A stretch of DNA of 64,000 nt, from the NCBI RefSeq assembly GCF_007750395.1, contig NZ_CP036281.1, positions 2,503,001-2,567,000 on the forward strand, written 5' to 3'. Position numbers and translations under genes: made by a program. Shown piece by piece: positions 54,015-62,710 of this stretch (position 1 is the first letter of the stretch; each line of letters starts with the position of its first letter). The notes beneath the pieces are model-generated. The model ran no database searches. It was not told where the DNA came from and saw only the letters and a program-made list of their open reading frames with translations. Source of the stretch: Polystyrenella longa. Its GTDB lineage: Bacteria; Planctomycetota; Planctomycetia; Planctomycetales; Planctomycetaceae.

Positions 54015-55337
54015 TTAAGGCTTCGATTCAATCACATACAGAGCCTGTTTTCCTCGCACCAGAATTTGACCATCGGAGATCGCCGGGCTGGCGATGAACT
54101 CGTCGTCGAGTTGATTGACGCTGATTTTTCGGAATTCGGCTGCCGCATCGACGACGGTGCATTCGCCTGCTTTGTTGAGGAAATAGATATGTCCATCGGC
54201 GTAAACAGGCGAGGCTTTAAAGTCCCCGCCCAAGCGTTCGCGCCAATGTAACTCTCCTGTCTGGCTGTTGAGACAACTGGCGATTCCATTATCGCTCACC
54301 ATGAATAGGAGTTTGTCGATCACCACCGGGCAGCACGTATCAGGAGTGTTATTGCGGTAGGACCAGACTACGGCGGCATCGATCCCTTCGTCCAACTTTT
54401 CAGGCCGAACCGCTTTTATTTCGCCACGCATGCCGACAGTGGCGTAAACAAGTCCGTCCGCCAGAGTGGGTCCCGTAATCGTTCGTCCGCCTACGAGTCC
54501 GGGGAGTTTCCATTTCTGTTCGCCAGTGTGTGGGTCATAGGCGTCCAGCTGATTGCCTCCCATCACGACCAGTTGATCGCCGGAGGGGGTACTGCGAATG
54601 ATGGGCGTCGTGTAGGCATCGCACTCTTCTGCATTGGCTTCAGTCATGCGGGGGGTGTACCAGACTTCCTTGCCTGTCAGTCGATCGTGAGCGACGATGT
54701 AGGACTCCACTGGTTCGTCCTGAATATCGGCTAGTGAATCTTGAATGCAAACCGAGATAACCAAGTCTTCATACAATATCGGGCTGTTGGCATGTCCCCA
54801 CCAGATTGAATAGTTGCCATAGTCTTCAGGCAGATTGAGCTTCCACAATTGTTCACCTTCGAAGTCGTACGCGGCCAGATCTCCGTTTCCGAAGTGCACG
54901 ACGACAATCTCGCCATCGGTAATAGGCGAAGGGGATGCCATATTGTGCAGGTTGTGATATTTAGGTGACCGGCTGGAGCCTCCTTCCTGTTTCCGATTGG
55001 CCGTTCCTTCACCGACTTTAAGCGACCAGGCAATGTCGTTTGTGGCCCGGTCGATCTTGATCAGTTGTAAAATTCCCTCATCTTCTACAGTTACAAAGAT
55101 GGAGTCGTTCCAAACGGCGGGCGTGCTCGATCCAGAAATCGGCAATGGAATCTTTGCTGTGATGTGATTTGATTCGGACCATTCAATGGGAAGATTCGTT
55201 TCCGAAGAGAGTGACAGTCCTGTTGGTCCGCGCCACTGCGGCCAGTTTTCGGCCAGCGACGGCGTAGCGAGTCCAACAATCAGACAGATTGCCAGCACAG
55301 AAGCCTGATGAGTCCGATGTTTAAATGAGGTCAGCAT
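54015..55337 (-). CDS. Secreted PQQ-type beta-propeller protein (BamB-like repeats)
   Basis: A 440-residue protein with signal peptide ('ASVLAICLIVGLATPSLA') followed by 'ENWPQWRGPTGLSLSSE', a start seen in many planctomycete PQQ-propeller proteins. Repeats of type 'AYDFEGEQLWKLNLP', 'AYDPHTGEQKWKLPG' and 'CLNSQTGELHWRERLGG' are the beta-propeller blades with the conserved Trp. No alcohol-dehydrogenase active site is visible, so a binding or scaffold role is likelier. ATG 55337 begins the signal peptide; the frame is open to 55514 but upstream sequence is not family-like. Confidence 0.85.
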   Translation of the reverse strand: MLTSFKHRTHQASVLAICLIVGLATPSLAENWPQWRGPTGLSLSSETNLPIEWSESNHITAKIPLPISGSSTPAVWNDSIFVTVEDEGILQLIKIDRATNDIAWSLKVGEGTANRKQEGGSSRSPKYHNLHNMASPSPITDGEIVVVHFGNGDLAAYDFEGEQLWKLNLPEDYGNYSIWWGHANSPILYEDLVISVCIQDSLADIQDEPVESYIVAHDRLTGKEVWYTPRMTEANAEECDAYTTPIIRSTPSGDQLVVMGGNQLDAYDPHTGEQKWKLPGLVGGRTITGPTLADGLVYATVGMRGEIKAVRPEKLDEGIDAAVVWSYRNNTPDTCCPVVIDKLLFMVSDNGIASCLNSQTGELHWRERLGGDFKASPVYADGHIYFLNKAGECTVVDAAAEFRKISVNQLDDEFIASPAISDGQILVRGKQALYVIESKP

Positions 55338-55645
55338 AAGAGACCATTCCAGAGGAAGTTGGAGAGAGTCCGATTGAGAATGTACTCCCATGATACTGGA
55401 AATGGATGGGGTTGTCTTGCAGTAACTCGATGCAAATCCAGCGGTTGCAGAAACCTGTATCCACTTTGCTTGTTTCTCACCTTGTAAATGAGTACCGTAG
55501 AGGTCCTTTGTCATCTGTAATCATCCTGATGCGAAAATCAACTGGGAATTGCGGCTCAATTCACTGATTGATTTTCTGAATCGTCTTCCCGACTCAGGAT
55601 GTCCTCTATCATTTTTTCATGATGCTTCATGAGAAGGTTTAATTG
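55338..55645. other. Divergent intergenic region
   Basis: This lies between the leftward propeller gene and the rightward Nramp-like gene and should contain both promoters. The leftward frame stays open into it without ribosome-binding site or family sequence. No other structure stands out. Confidence 0.45.
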
Positions 55646-57400
55646 ATGTCTTCCGATCCCTCCTCCTCTGAACCAACAGATTCGGCCGGTGGCCTTTCCG
55701 CGTTGGAACTCGAAAAACAGCAACTACGGGAATTGAATCAAAAACCAGCGATTCCTCGATTTCTGGGTTATGTCAAACTGTCTGGACCGGGCTGGTTGCA
55801 GAGCGCGCTTACCCTGGGTGGTGGTTCTCTGGCATCCGGGCTCTATTTGGGCGTATTGACGGGTTACAGCCTCCTCTGGTTGCAACCACTGGCGATGATT
55901 CTCGGAGTCATCATGTTAGCGAGCCTCAGCTACCTGACGCTTTCTACCGGGGAACGGACTTTTCGTGCAATCAATTATCATGTCAGCCCCGTTCTGGGAT
56001 GGGGTTGGTTGATCGGTTCCATGATGGCCAACATGGTTTGGGCACTTCCGCAGTACTCGCTGGCCACCGCCGCGATTAAACAGAATTTAATGCCAGAAGT
56101 TTTCGGTTCGATGGAAGGCAATACGGCTAATTATATTCTGGTGCCCATTATTCTGGTGATCTCGACTGCGATCACCTGGAGTTATGGCAGCGGGCATTGG
56201 GGTGTTCGATTATATGAACGTATGCTGAAAATAACCGTAGCCCTCGTGGTACTCTGCTTCATGCTGGTTGTCGGGCGGATGGTTGTTGCCGGTGAACTAA
56301 TATTGAGTGATCTCTTCGCTGGATTTATTCCCTCCCCTGGATCGCTGACAGAGCCTTCACCTGAATACCAGGCTTTACTGGCTGAGATTGAAGTCGCCAA
56401 TCAACCTTACTGGCGTGAATATATTCTGAATCAACAGTTCGACATCGCTATGGCCGCGTTTGCGACTGCTGTGGGAATCAATATGACGTTTCTCCTTGCT
56501 TATTCCACTTTAGGGAGGAACTGGGGTAAAGAACACCGCCCGCTTTCCATTTTCGATTTGAGTACCGGAATGTTCATTCCGTTTCTACTGGCAACGACTT
56601 GTGTTGTCGTATCGGCTGGAAACCGTTTCCATGCTCAGCCATTCCGGAATTTATTGGAAACTGTAAACGGCACACTCGAAGAAGGTCAGGATCCTGCCAG
56701 CGATAAAGTCGTCGGTGCTTATAAGAAGCTACTGAACGAACGCGTCGCTGCGGACATCAAAGCAGATGATTCCGTCGATTCGTCAGCATGGTTACCGAAA
56801 GAATGGGACAGCCAGGTTCAGGCCAGAATGGCGACTGATACCATCAGTGATGCAGAAAAATATCTCGCTTCAACACTGGTAAAACGAGACTCGTTCGATT
56901 TATCTCGTTCACTTGAGCCCCTGTTCGGTGGGAAGCTGTTTGCTGATATCATTTTCGGGATTGGTGTATTGGGAATGGCCATGTCCACCATCTCTTTGCT
57001 GATGTTGGTTTCCGGTTTCTGCGTGTGTGAAGCCTTGAATGTTCCATCCACAGGTTGGACCTTCCGTCTCGGGACTTTGGCCGCTGCAACAGGGGCATTG
57101 GGGCCCTTCTTCTGGACGGAGGCAGCTCCCTACCTGGCCGTGCCAACGTCGGTCTTTGGACTCGTGTTGCTGCCCATCGCGTACGCGTCTTTCTTCTTCC
57201 TGATGAACTCGAAAAGCTATATGAAAGAGGAATTGCCGACAGGGACGAAGAAGCTGTTGTGGAACATATTAATGCTCTGTTCCACATTGACGGCGATCGT
57301 CGCCAGTACTTATGCGATCTGGGATAAGGCAGGTTGGATGGGGATCGCTGGGCTGACACTCTTTGTGACGGCTGCAGTAATGACTTGGCGTAAACGCTAG
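55646..57400 (+). CDS. Nramp-like membrane transporter lacking the usual metal motifs
   Basis: A 584-residue membrane protein with about eleven hydrophobic helices. 'LSGPGWLQSALTLGGGSLASGL' corresponds to helix 1 of Nramp proteins, where the metal-binding DPGN is expected; here GGGS stands in its place. Helix 6 reads 'AFATAVGINMTFLLAYSTLG', without the MPH motif. A hydrophilic insert of about 80 residues follows 'SAGNRFHAQPFRNLLETVNG'. The overall order of helices is Nramp-like, but manganese/iron transport is doubtful. GAGAAGG lies 8 bases before ATG 55646. Confidence 0.75.
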   Translation: MSSDPSSSEPTDSAGGLSALELEKQQLRELNQKPAIPRFLGYVKLSGPGWLQSALTLGGGSLASGLYLGVLTGYSLLWLQPLAMILGVIMLASLSYLTLSTGERTFRAINYHVSPVLGWGWLIGSMMANMVWALPQYSLATAAIKQNLMPEVFGSMEGNTANYILVPIILVISTAITWSYGSGHWGVRLYERMLKITVALVVLCFMLVVGRMVVAGELILSDLFAGFIPSPGSLTEPSPEYQALLAEIEVANQPYWREYILNQQFDIAMAAFATAVGINMTFLLAYSTLGRNWGKEHRPLSIFDLSTGMFIPFLLATTCVVVSAGNRFHAQPFRNLLETVNGTLEEGQDPASDKVVGAYKKLLNERVAADIKADDSVDSSAWLPKEWDSQVQARMATDTISDAEKYLASTLVKRDSFDLSRSLEPLFGGKLFADIIFGIGVLGMAMSTISLLMLVSGFCVCEALNVPSTGWTFRLGTLAAATGALGPFFWTEAAPYLAVPTSVFGLVLLPIAYASFFFLMNSKSYMKEELPTGTKKLLWNILMLCSTLTAIVASTYAIWDKAGWMGIAGLTLFVTAAVMTWRKR

Positions 57401-57720
57401 AGCGCATTCCAGATAACCGTAGGTTGTTCTGGCAGCGTACCCTACTGTTTTTAAGGTCTTTTCGGGACCGATAGTTGCCACACTTATCCTGGACAGGATC
57501 TAAAACCTGGAATAGCCGCTCGTCCGTCTCGAAGCGGGCGAGCGTGAAGATTCTTGGCAGGCGATTCCAGTGGTGAATCAGATCAAGTTAAATCTCTGGG
57601 GTTGGTTTACTAACTGCAGAGAAAATAAGCAATAAAAAAACGGGAGTGGGTATCTGATACCCACTCCCGTTTTTTGTTTATTCAATCAAATGAAATCATT
57701 GAATTGAAATTCAGTTTGAT
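57401..57720. other. Gene-free stretch with a bidirectional terminator
   Basis: No coding frame is seen. The right part holds the terminator at 57634-57675 serving the convergent transporter and FKBP genes. Confidence 0.5.
57634..57675. terminator. Bidirectional intrinsic terminator
   Basis: Perfect 13-bp stem CGGGAGTGGGTAT (57641-57653) with ATACCCACTCCCG (57657-57669), loop CTG, with A-run before and T-run after. One of the strongest terminators in the window. Confidence 0.95.
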
Positions 57721-58416
57721 TTATTCGCCGATGCCGAGCAGTTCGACTTCGAAGACCAATGTTTCATTAGGACCGATTGGTCCACCGGGCCGAGGATTTT
57801 CGCCGTAGGCCAGATCGCCAGGAATGACGAATTTGAATTTGGAGCCGACGTTCATCAGTTGAACACCTTCGGTCCAGCCTTGAATGACGCCATCCAGTGG
57901 GAAGGAAATTGGTTCGCCGCGATCAACTGAACTATCGAAGACAGTACCGTCGGTCAGTGTTCCGTGATAATGCACTTTGACTTTGTCAGTCGCTTTAGGG
58001 CTCTCACCTGCACCTTTTTTCAGCACTTCGTACTGCAGGCCACTTTCAGTAGTCGTGACTTCTTTGCGTTTCGCATTTTTAGCGAGAAACGCTTCCCCTG
58101 CTTTTTTGTTTTCTTCAGCAGCCATCTCGATTTTCTGAACCTGATAGGTGGTTACGGCTTCGCGGATTTCGGTTTCGGAAATAGGTGGTTCGGCTTTATC
58201 GAACGCATCTTTAACCCCTTTGGCAAACATGGTGAGGTCAAAAGTCATTCCCCCCTCGGCCAGATTCTTTCCAATACTGTATCCGATTCCGTAGGCGGCT
58301 TTGTCTTCGAGTGTCTTCAATTCTTCAACCTTGGTTTGGGCGATAGCAAGTGGGCAACTGATCGCATAGATCAGACCAACTGCACACAGAGGAACCGCCA
58401 ATTTAAATAAACGCAT
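57721..58416 (-). CDS. Secreted FKBP-type peptidyl-prolyl isomerase
   Basis: A 231-residue protein with signal peptide ('LFKLAVPLCAVGLIYAISCP'), a helical dimerisation arm like that of FkpA/Mip ('AAYGIGYSIGKNLAEGGMTF', residues 40-115), and an FKBP domain (about 125-231). FKBP landmarks are 'VKVHYHGTLTDGTVFDSS', 'GVIQGWTEGVQLMNVGSKFKF' and 'IPGDLAYGE'. It should fold proline-containing proteins in the periplasm. Start is ATG 58416. Confidence 0.95.
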   Translation of the reverse strand: MRLFKLAVPLCAVGLIYAISCPLAIAQTKVEELKTLEDKAAYGIGYSIGKNLAEGGMTFDLTMFAKGVKDAFDKAEPPISETEIREAVTTYQVQKIEMAAEENKKAGEAFLAKNAKRKEVTTTESGLQYEVLKKGAGESPKATDKVKVHYHGTLTDGTVFDSSVDRGEPISFPLDGVIQGWTEGVQLMNVGSKFKFVIPGDLAYGENPRPGGPIGPNETLVFEVELLGIGE

Positions 58417-58590
58417 GTGAGACCCTTCTGAGGTGATAAGGTGGGCTGCGACGAGGGAAAGTCTCTCGTAGGAATATCCTCAGTTCGCAGTATTTGGTGG
58501 ATTGCTATTGTAGGGGATTATTTACAGTATAGTGGTGGCCGACAACTGCTGTCTAATCAACTATTTGCTTAAATTCCGGACCCGAACTGA

Positions 58591-59583
58591 ATGTCATACC
58601 CGTCCCCTGTTCCCGTTATAGACGATTCGACACTACCCGAACTGGTCCCAATGACGGTCGCCTTGGACTTGATGGAACAGGCCTTTGGGTACCATGCGCA
58701 AAGTAAACTGTTGGCACCACCTCGGTTACGATCTGAAATGCAGTCGGGTGATTTAATGTTCACATGTGGGGCAATCTTGGATGAACAAGGCCAACTCGGT
58801 TTCCGAGTTTACGATTTGAAACAGGTCTCTTCGCCTCTGCGATCAGAAATTACTCCTCTGTTTTCCTCGAAAAACGGCCAATTGGAAGGCCTTTGCGTTG
58901 GTCCCTTCCTGGGAGCATGGCGGACGGGAGCAATCGGCGGTGTCATCCAAAAGTACCTCACTTCGATTCAGTCAGGGAAAATGGCGATCATCGGAACTGG
59001 TTACCAGGCGCGGACACAGTTGCTCGCGGCGGCAGCGGCTCTTCCATTGACGAAAGTCGAGATCTATGGGCGAACTCGGACTAGAGCAGAGAATTTTCTT
59101 TCGGAAATGCAAGAATTTCTCGCAAAGCAAGGTACTAAAATCGCCAAAATCAATCTGGCCAGCTCCATTCAGTCAGCGGTTCACGGGGCCGATTTAGTAG
59201 TGACGGCCACTAAGAGTGAGGAGCCCATTCTGGAACCGAACTGGCTTACAGAGCATGTTCATGTCCATAACGTGGGTCCGAAATTCAAAGAAGCTCATGA
59301 AATCCCCTTGGAATTCATCAGCAGCTGTGCAACCACGGTTACGGACTCGCTCCAGCAGACGAAGAGCTATGACAGCTTCCTGTTAAACGGAACTGCAGAA
59401 GCTAACCGGTTGCAGGAATTCTCGCAGCTATTGCAAACAGCGAATCGTACCAGCAATCCCAGGGGTTATTGGAGTTCGCTGCAGCAGCAGCGAAGCTACT
59501 GTTGTTCTATCGGCCTGGCAGGATCGGAATTGTTCATTGCTCGCGAAGCAATACGGGCCATGCGGGAAAAGCAGAACGGTTGA
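58591..59583 (+). CDS. Ornithine cyclodeaminase/mu-crystallin-family protein
   Basis: A 330-residue protein of the family that binds NAD(H). The dinucleotide motif 'MAIIGTGYQARTQLLAA' is followed by 'IYGRTRTRAENFLSEM', and the catalytic/linked segment 'GADLVVTATKSEEPIL' and 'HVHNVGPKF' follow. 'FLGAWRTGAIGGV' is the conserved substrate-side motif with Arg and Thr-Gly. Family members deaminate ornithine or reduce imines and ketimines; the substrate here is unknown. ATG 58591 is the start. It converges with the cyclase gene at 31 bases. Confidence 0.9.
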   Translation: MSYPSPVPVIDDSTLPELVPMTVALDLMEQAFGYHAQSKLLAPPRLRSEMQSGDLMFTCGAILDEQGQLGFRVYDLKQVSSPLRSEITPLFSSKNGQLEGLCVGPFLGAWRTGAIGGVIQKYLTSIQSGKMAIIGTGYQARTQLLAAAAALPLTKVEIYGRTRTRAENFLSEMQEFLAKQGTKIAKINLASSIQSAVHGADLVVTATKSEEPILEPNWLTEHVHVHNVGPKFKEAHEIPLEFISSCATTVTDSLQQTKSYDSFLLNGTAEANRLQEFSQLLQTANRTSNPRGYWSSLQQQRSYCCSIGLAGSELFIAREAIRAMREKQNG

Positions 59584-59614
59584 TTCGAAGAGCACAATTC
59601 GCGAATCAGAAGGC

Positions 59615-61405
59615 TTAGTTCTGATACATTGCCGGAGAAGCTTTTTCCGATTGTCGAAGTTTCGGTTTCACTTGGGATGTGAGGCCCTTCGGTCCCTCTA
59701 TCGCGCGGTCCTTTTCAGAGGTGGTTGAAACCAAGGTCTGGTTTCGACCTGCATGTTTCGCTTTGTACAAAGCTTCGTCGGCGGCTTTAATCATCCCTTC
59801 GACGTCCGAGGCATTTTCGGGGAAGCTCGAGATTCCGGAACTCATTGTGATCAGGAATTCACCATGTTCTGATAATCCAGGAGTCGTTTCTCTCGCCTTA
59901 CGAATCGATTCCGTGATGCGAAGTGCTCCCGCTGCAGAGACGCCGGGCAACAGGATTGCCATCTCTTCTCCACCGTAGCGAGCAACAAGAACGGAATCGT
60001 TGGTACGTGTCTGGTTCGTGATTCGTTTCAGGATATCGGCCGTCTCTTTCAAGACGGTGTCCCCAACTTGGTGCCCATGCCGATCGTTGATGTTTTTAAA
60101 GTGATCGAGGTCGATAAGGACCAGAGAACAAGTCGTCTGTTGAGATTTTGCGACGAACAGTTCCTGAGTAATGCGTTCATCAAAAGTGCGACGATTCGCG
60201 ATTTTGGTAAGCCCGTCCAATGTTGCTTTGCGGCGGACAATCGCTTCGCTCAATGTTTTGGAAACGCAATCCGCTATCAAGGGAGAAGCCCACTGTACGA
60301 ATTCAACGTGCCGGGGGCTGTAGGGCAAGCAGGATGAACGGGTCAAGCAGGCGACTGCCAACAGATTGCCATCCTGGCTTCGCAGTGAAAGCAAGATTGC
60401 CTGGTTGATCGTCTCTGTGATCTTGACTTTTTCCAGCGAGGCTTTATTGAGATTGATAAAGTCTTTGTTTGACATTTTTACCAAAGTCGCCAGGTAATAC
60501 TCGTCTTTAGATCGTTTGAATTCCAGATTGGGATTGTTTCCCGGTCCGTGTTCAAGTTTTATCAACGGGGCTTTTCTCAGCTCCTGTTTTTCGTTTTCGA
60601 CGAGATACAACATACAACGGTCGGTCTCAGTCAGTTCGACCAGCTTTTGCAGGAATCCTTGCAAGTTGCTGCCAATCAGATTCTGCATTTCCAGTTTAAC
60701 CTGGGTCAGTTGCAGTTGTTCCAGTTGCTCTTGCAGTTGTCCCTGTTGACGAAGACGAATATCGATTCCACGTACCAGTCGGCGGGTGAATTCAAGTTGT
60801 TCGTTAAGGTTGACGTTACTGGGATAGAGTGCCGAAGTAATAAAGAGGTAGCGGATGCCATCGATTTCGGGAGTCGTAAAGATAAAGACCTTATCGAGGA
60901 AAGGTCGTGTCTCCCTGTTGACGAATTTCAACAGTCCGCTCTGCTCCAAATCTTTCTGTTCCAGCTTCAGCGTGTGCTCTCCACGCATCTGTTCGAGAAG
61001 ATCGCGTGGAATTCCTTTCGTTGCAAAGCTACTCCGCTCTCCCCGGTAATTTAAGACCGTCTGTTTTTCATTTTCGATCGAGTACAGGGCACACAGACCC
61101 TCTTGGGTATTCGGCAACAGTCGTTCGAATAAAGTATCGATATAAATTCGGATATCGGGCGTACCGAGAATGTCACGTAAGAGTCGGTTTTCGAGCCGGG
61201 AAAGATTGTGACTCAGCTTTAAACCATCCAGTTCGAATTGAACGTATTCGACCTGTTTTAATGTTTGTTTAAGTTCCTCTTCAGCTTGCTTACGCCGATG
61301 GATCGTGAGGATATAGTGCAACAGACAAACGACCGAAAGCGAAACAACCAGACCATTCATAATGATGGAGGTCGTCAGCAGGTGTAGTGTGGGAAGGGAT
61401 TCCAT
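59615..61405 (-). CDS. Membrane-anchored GGDEF diguanylate cyclase
   Basis: A 596-residue protein. One N-terminal transmembrane helix (about 13-33, 'IIMNGLVVSLSVVCLLHYIL') leads to a coiled coil, then two weak GAF-like domains (about 75-225 and 245-390), and a C-terminal GGDEF domain. The active site is 'VARYGGEEMAILLPG', an active-type GGEEM variant, and 'LIDLDHFKNINDRHGHQVGD' is the expected nucleotide-binding segment. It should make c-di-GMP. An 'RTND' appears upstream of GGEEM, two residues further than the usual inhibitory RxxD site, so feedback inhibition is uncertain. Start is ATG 61405. Confidence 0.93.
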   Translation of the reverse strand: MESLPTLHLLTTSIIMNGLVVSLSVVCLLHYILTIHRRKQAEEELKQTLKQVEYVQFELDGLKLSHNLSRLENRLLRDILGTPDIRIYIDTLFERLLPNTQEGLCALYSIENEKQTVLNYRGERSSFATKGIPRDLLEQMRGEHTLKLEQKDLEQSGLLKFVNRETRPFLDKVFIFTTPEIDGIRYLFITSALYPSNVNLNEQLEFTRRLVRGIDIRLRQQGQLQEQLEQLQLTQVKLEMQNLIGSNLQGFLQKLVELTETDRCMLYLVENEKQELRKAPLIKLEHGPGNNPNLEFKRSKDEYYLATLVKMSNKDFINLNKASLEKVKITETINQAILLSLRSQDGNLLAVACLTRSSCLPYSPRHVEFVQWASPLIADCVSKTLSEAIVRRKATLDGLTKIANRRTFDERITQELFVAKSQQTTCSLVLIDLDHFKNINDRHGHQVGDTVLKETADILKRITNQTRTNDSVLVARYGGEEMAILLPGVSAAGALRITESIRKARETTPGLSEHGEFLITMSSGISSFPENASDVEGMIKAADEALYKAKHAGRNQTLVSTTSEKDRAIEGPKGLTSQVKPKLRQSEKASPAMYQN

Positions 61406-61798
61406 GTTGCGACGATTTCATAGCTAGTAAGTTCAGAAGAAAATCAATGACGAGCCAGCCGCGGTCATCGAAAAGTAACATTCTCAGGCGGAAATTCCTG
61501 TGAGCGAGTGAACTCGCTATTGAACGAACTTAACCAAGCAGGTTGCTACAATTACTGCTGTGGTCTTCGATGACTTAATGAAACGTAGCTCAGAAGATAA
61601 GTACAGGTGAAACATTTCAATTGGTGAAATAAGTATACATACTCCCATTTCGACCCTTATCCGGTATAATCGTTAGTACCGGTAGGTGACTCTTCGTTAC
61701 CAGTTCCGTTTGGATGGATCGAATTGATTTCGCCTTGTGGTTTTTCTATGTATTCCCTCAATTTCTCACCCCCCCCCTGATTGTCCGGAGAATGAAAA
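61406..61798. other. Divergent intergenic region with a palindrome and a C9 tract
   Basis: The inverted repeat CCGGTA(10)TACCGG lies at 61661-61682, a plausible operator. Nine consecutive C residues lie at 61769-61777, before the ribosome-binding site of the DUF1080 gene. No gene is seen. Confidence 0.5.
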
Positions 61799-62542
61799 TT
61801 GTCTGCTGATCTTTCCCGCTTCCGATGTCTCACTTTCTTCTCATTTGCCGTGACTGCTCTCTTACTGAGTTTCTCCGGGACACTATTTGCGGAGGACAAA
61901 GAGACGGCAACAGAGACTCAAGCTGAGACCGATTCAAAAAATGAAGATCAGGAATGGAAACTTCTGTTTGACGGAAAGTCGCTGAAGGACTGGAAAACGA
62001 CCAAGTTTGGTGGCGAAGGAGATGTCACCGTTGAAGAGGGAAACATGGTCATTGGTTTCGGAGTCGACCTGAGTGGAGTGAACTACACTGGAAAAACTCC
62101 CACTCAAAACTACGAAGTCGAATTGGAGGCCAAGCGGATCGACGGGAACGATTTCTTCTGTGGGTTAACCTTTCCCGTTGAGAAATCTTCCTGCTCTCTG
62201 ATTGTCGGTGGATGGGGGGGCGGTCTCTGTGGGCTTTCCAGTCTTAATGGAAATGACGCCGCCGAAAATGAAACCGCAACCTGGCAATCTTTTGAAGATG
62301 ATAAATGGTACAAAATTCGGCTCCGGGTTGAACCGGAGCAAATTCAGGCGTGGATTGATGACGAGCGAATTGTAAACGCAAACATCAAAGGGCGGACACT
62401 AACTGTTCGCGGTGAGGTTTTGCTATCCAGACCTTTCGGAATCGCAACATGGCAGACTTCAGCTGCTTTGCGGAACATCCGTATTCGTGAATTGAAAAAG
62501 AGTATTGAAGCGAAAGCCGAATCTACCGAAGTCAAAGAATGA
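61799..62542 (+). CDS. Secreted DUF1080-like protein (second copy)
   Basis: A 247-residue protein with signal peptide ('CLTFFSFAVTALLLSFSGTLFA') and a Thr/Glu-rich linker before a DUF1080-type domain ('WKLLFDGKSLKDWKTTKFGGEG', then 'NYEVELEAKRIDGNDFFCGLTF' and 'KIRLRVEPEQIQAWIDDERI'). The TTG start at 61799 has GGAGAA (61787-61792) 6-7 bases upstream. An ATG at 61792 in another frame encodes only five codons and overlaps the TTG. The relative of this gene at 332-991 is clearly homologous but not a recent duplicate. A terminator follows before the convergent SulP gene. Confidence 0.85.
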   Translation: MSADLSRFRCLTFFSFAVTALLLSFSGTLFAEDKETATETQAETDSKNEDQEWKLLFDGKSLKDWKTTKFGGEGDVTVEEGNMVIGFGVDLSGVNYTGKTPTQNYEVELEAKRIDGNDFFCGLTFPVEKSSCSLIVGGWGGGLCGLSSLNGNDAAENETATWQSFEDDKWYKIRLRVEPEQIQAWIDDERIVNANIKGRTLTVRGEVLLSRPFGIATWQTSAALRNIRIRELKKSIEAKAESTEVKE

Positions 62543-62621
62543 CAGGCTAGCTCGAGGATGTAACACAGAGAATAGGCCCCTATTGTCCGAGATATCCTTT
62601 TAGGCTGAAACGTCATCGCTC

Positions 62622-62667
62622 AAAAAAACCGGTCCTTCCCAGGTATGGAAAGGCCGGTTGTTTTATT
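62622..62667. terminator. Bidirectional intrinsic terminator
   Basis: AACCGG (62627-62632) pairs with CCGGTT (62654-62659), with CCTT/AAGG-type pairing inside and a short loop. A-run before and T-rich TGTTTTATTT after. It separates the convergent DUF1080 and SulP genes. Confidence 0.8.
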
Positions 62668-62710
62668 TCCCATTCTGTAGATCAGGAAGGTCCTGTCGCA
62701 TGAACTCCAT

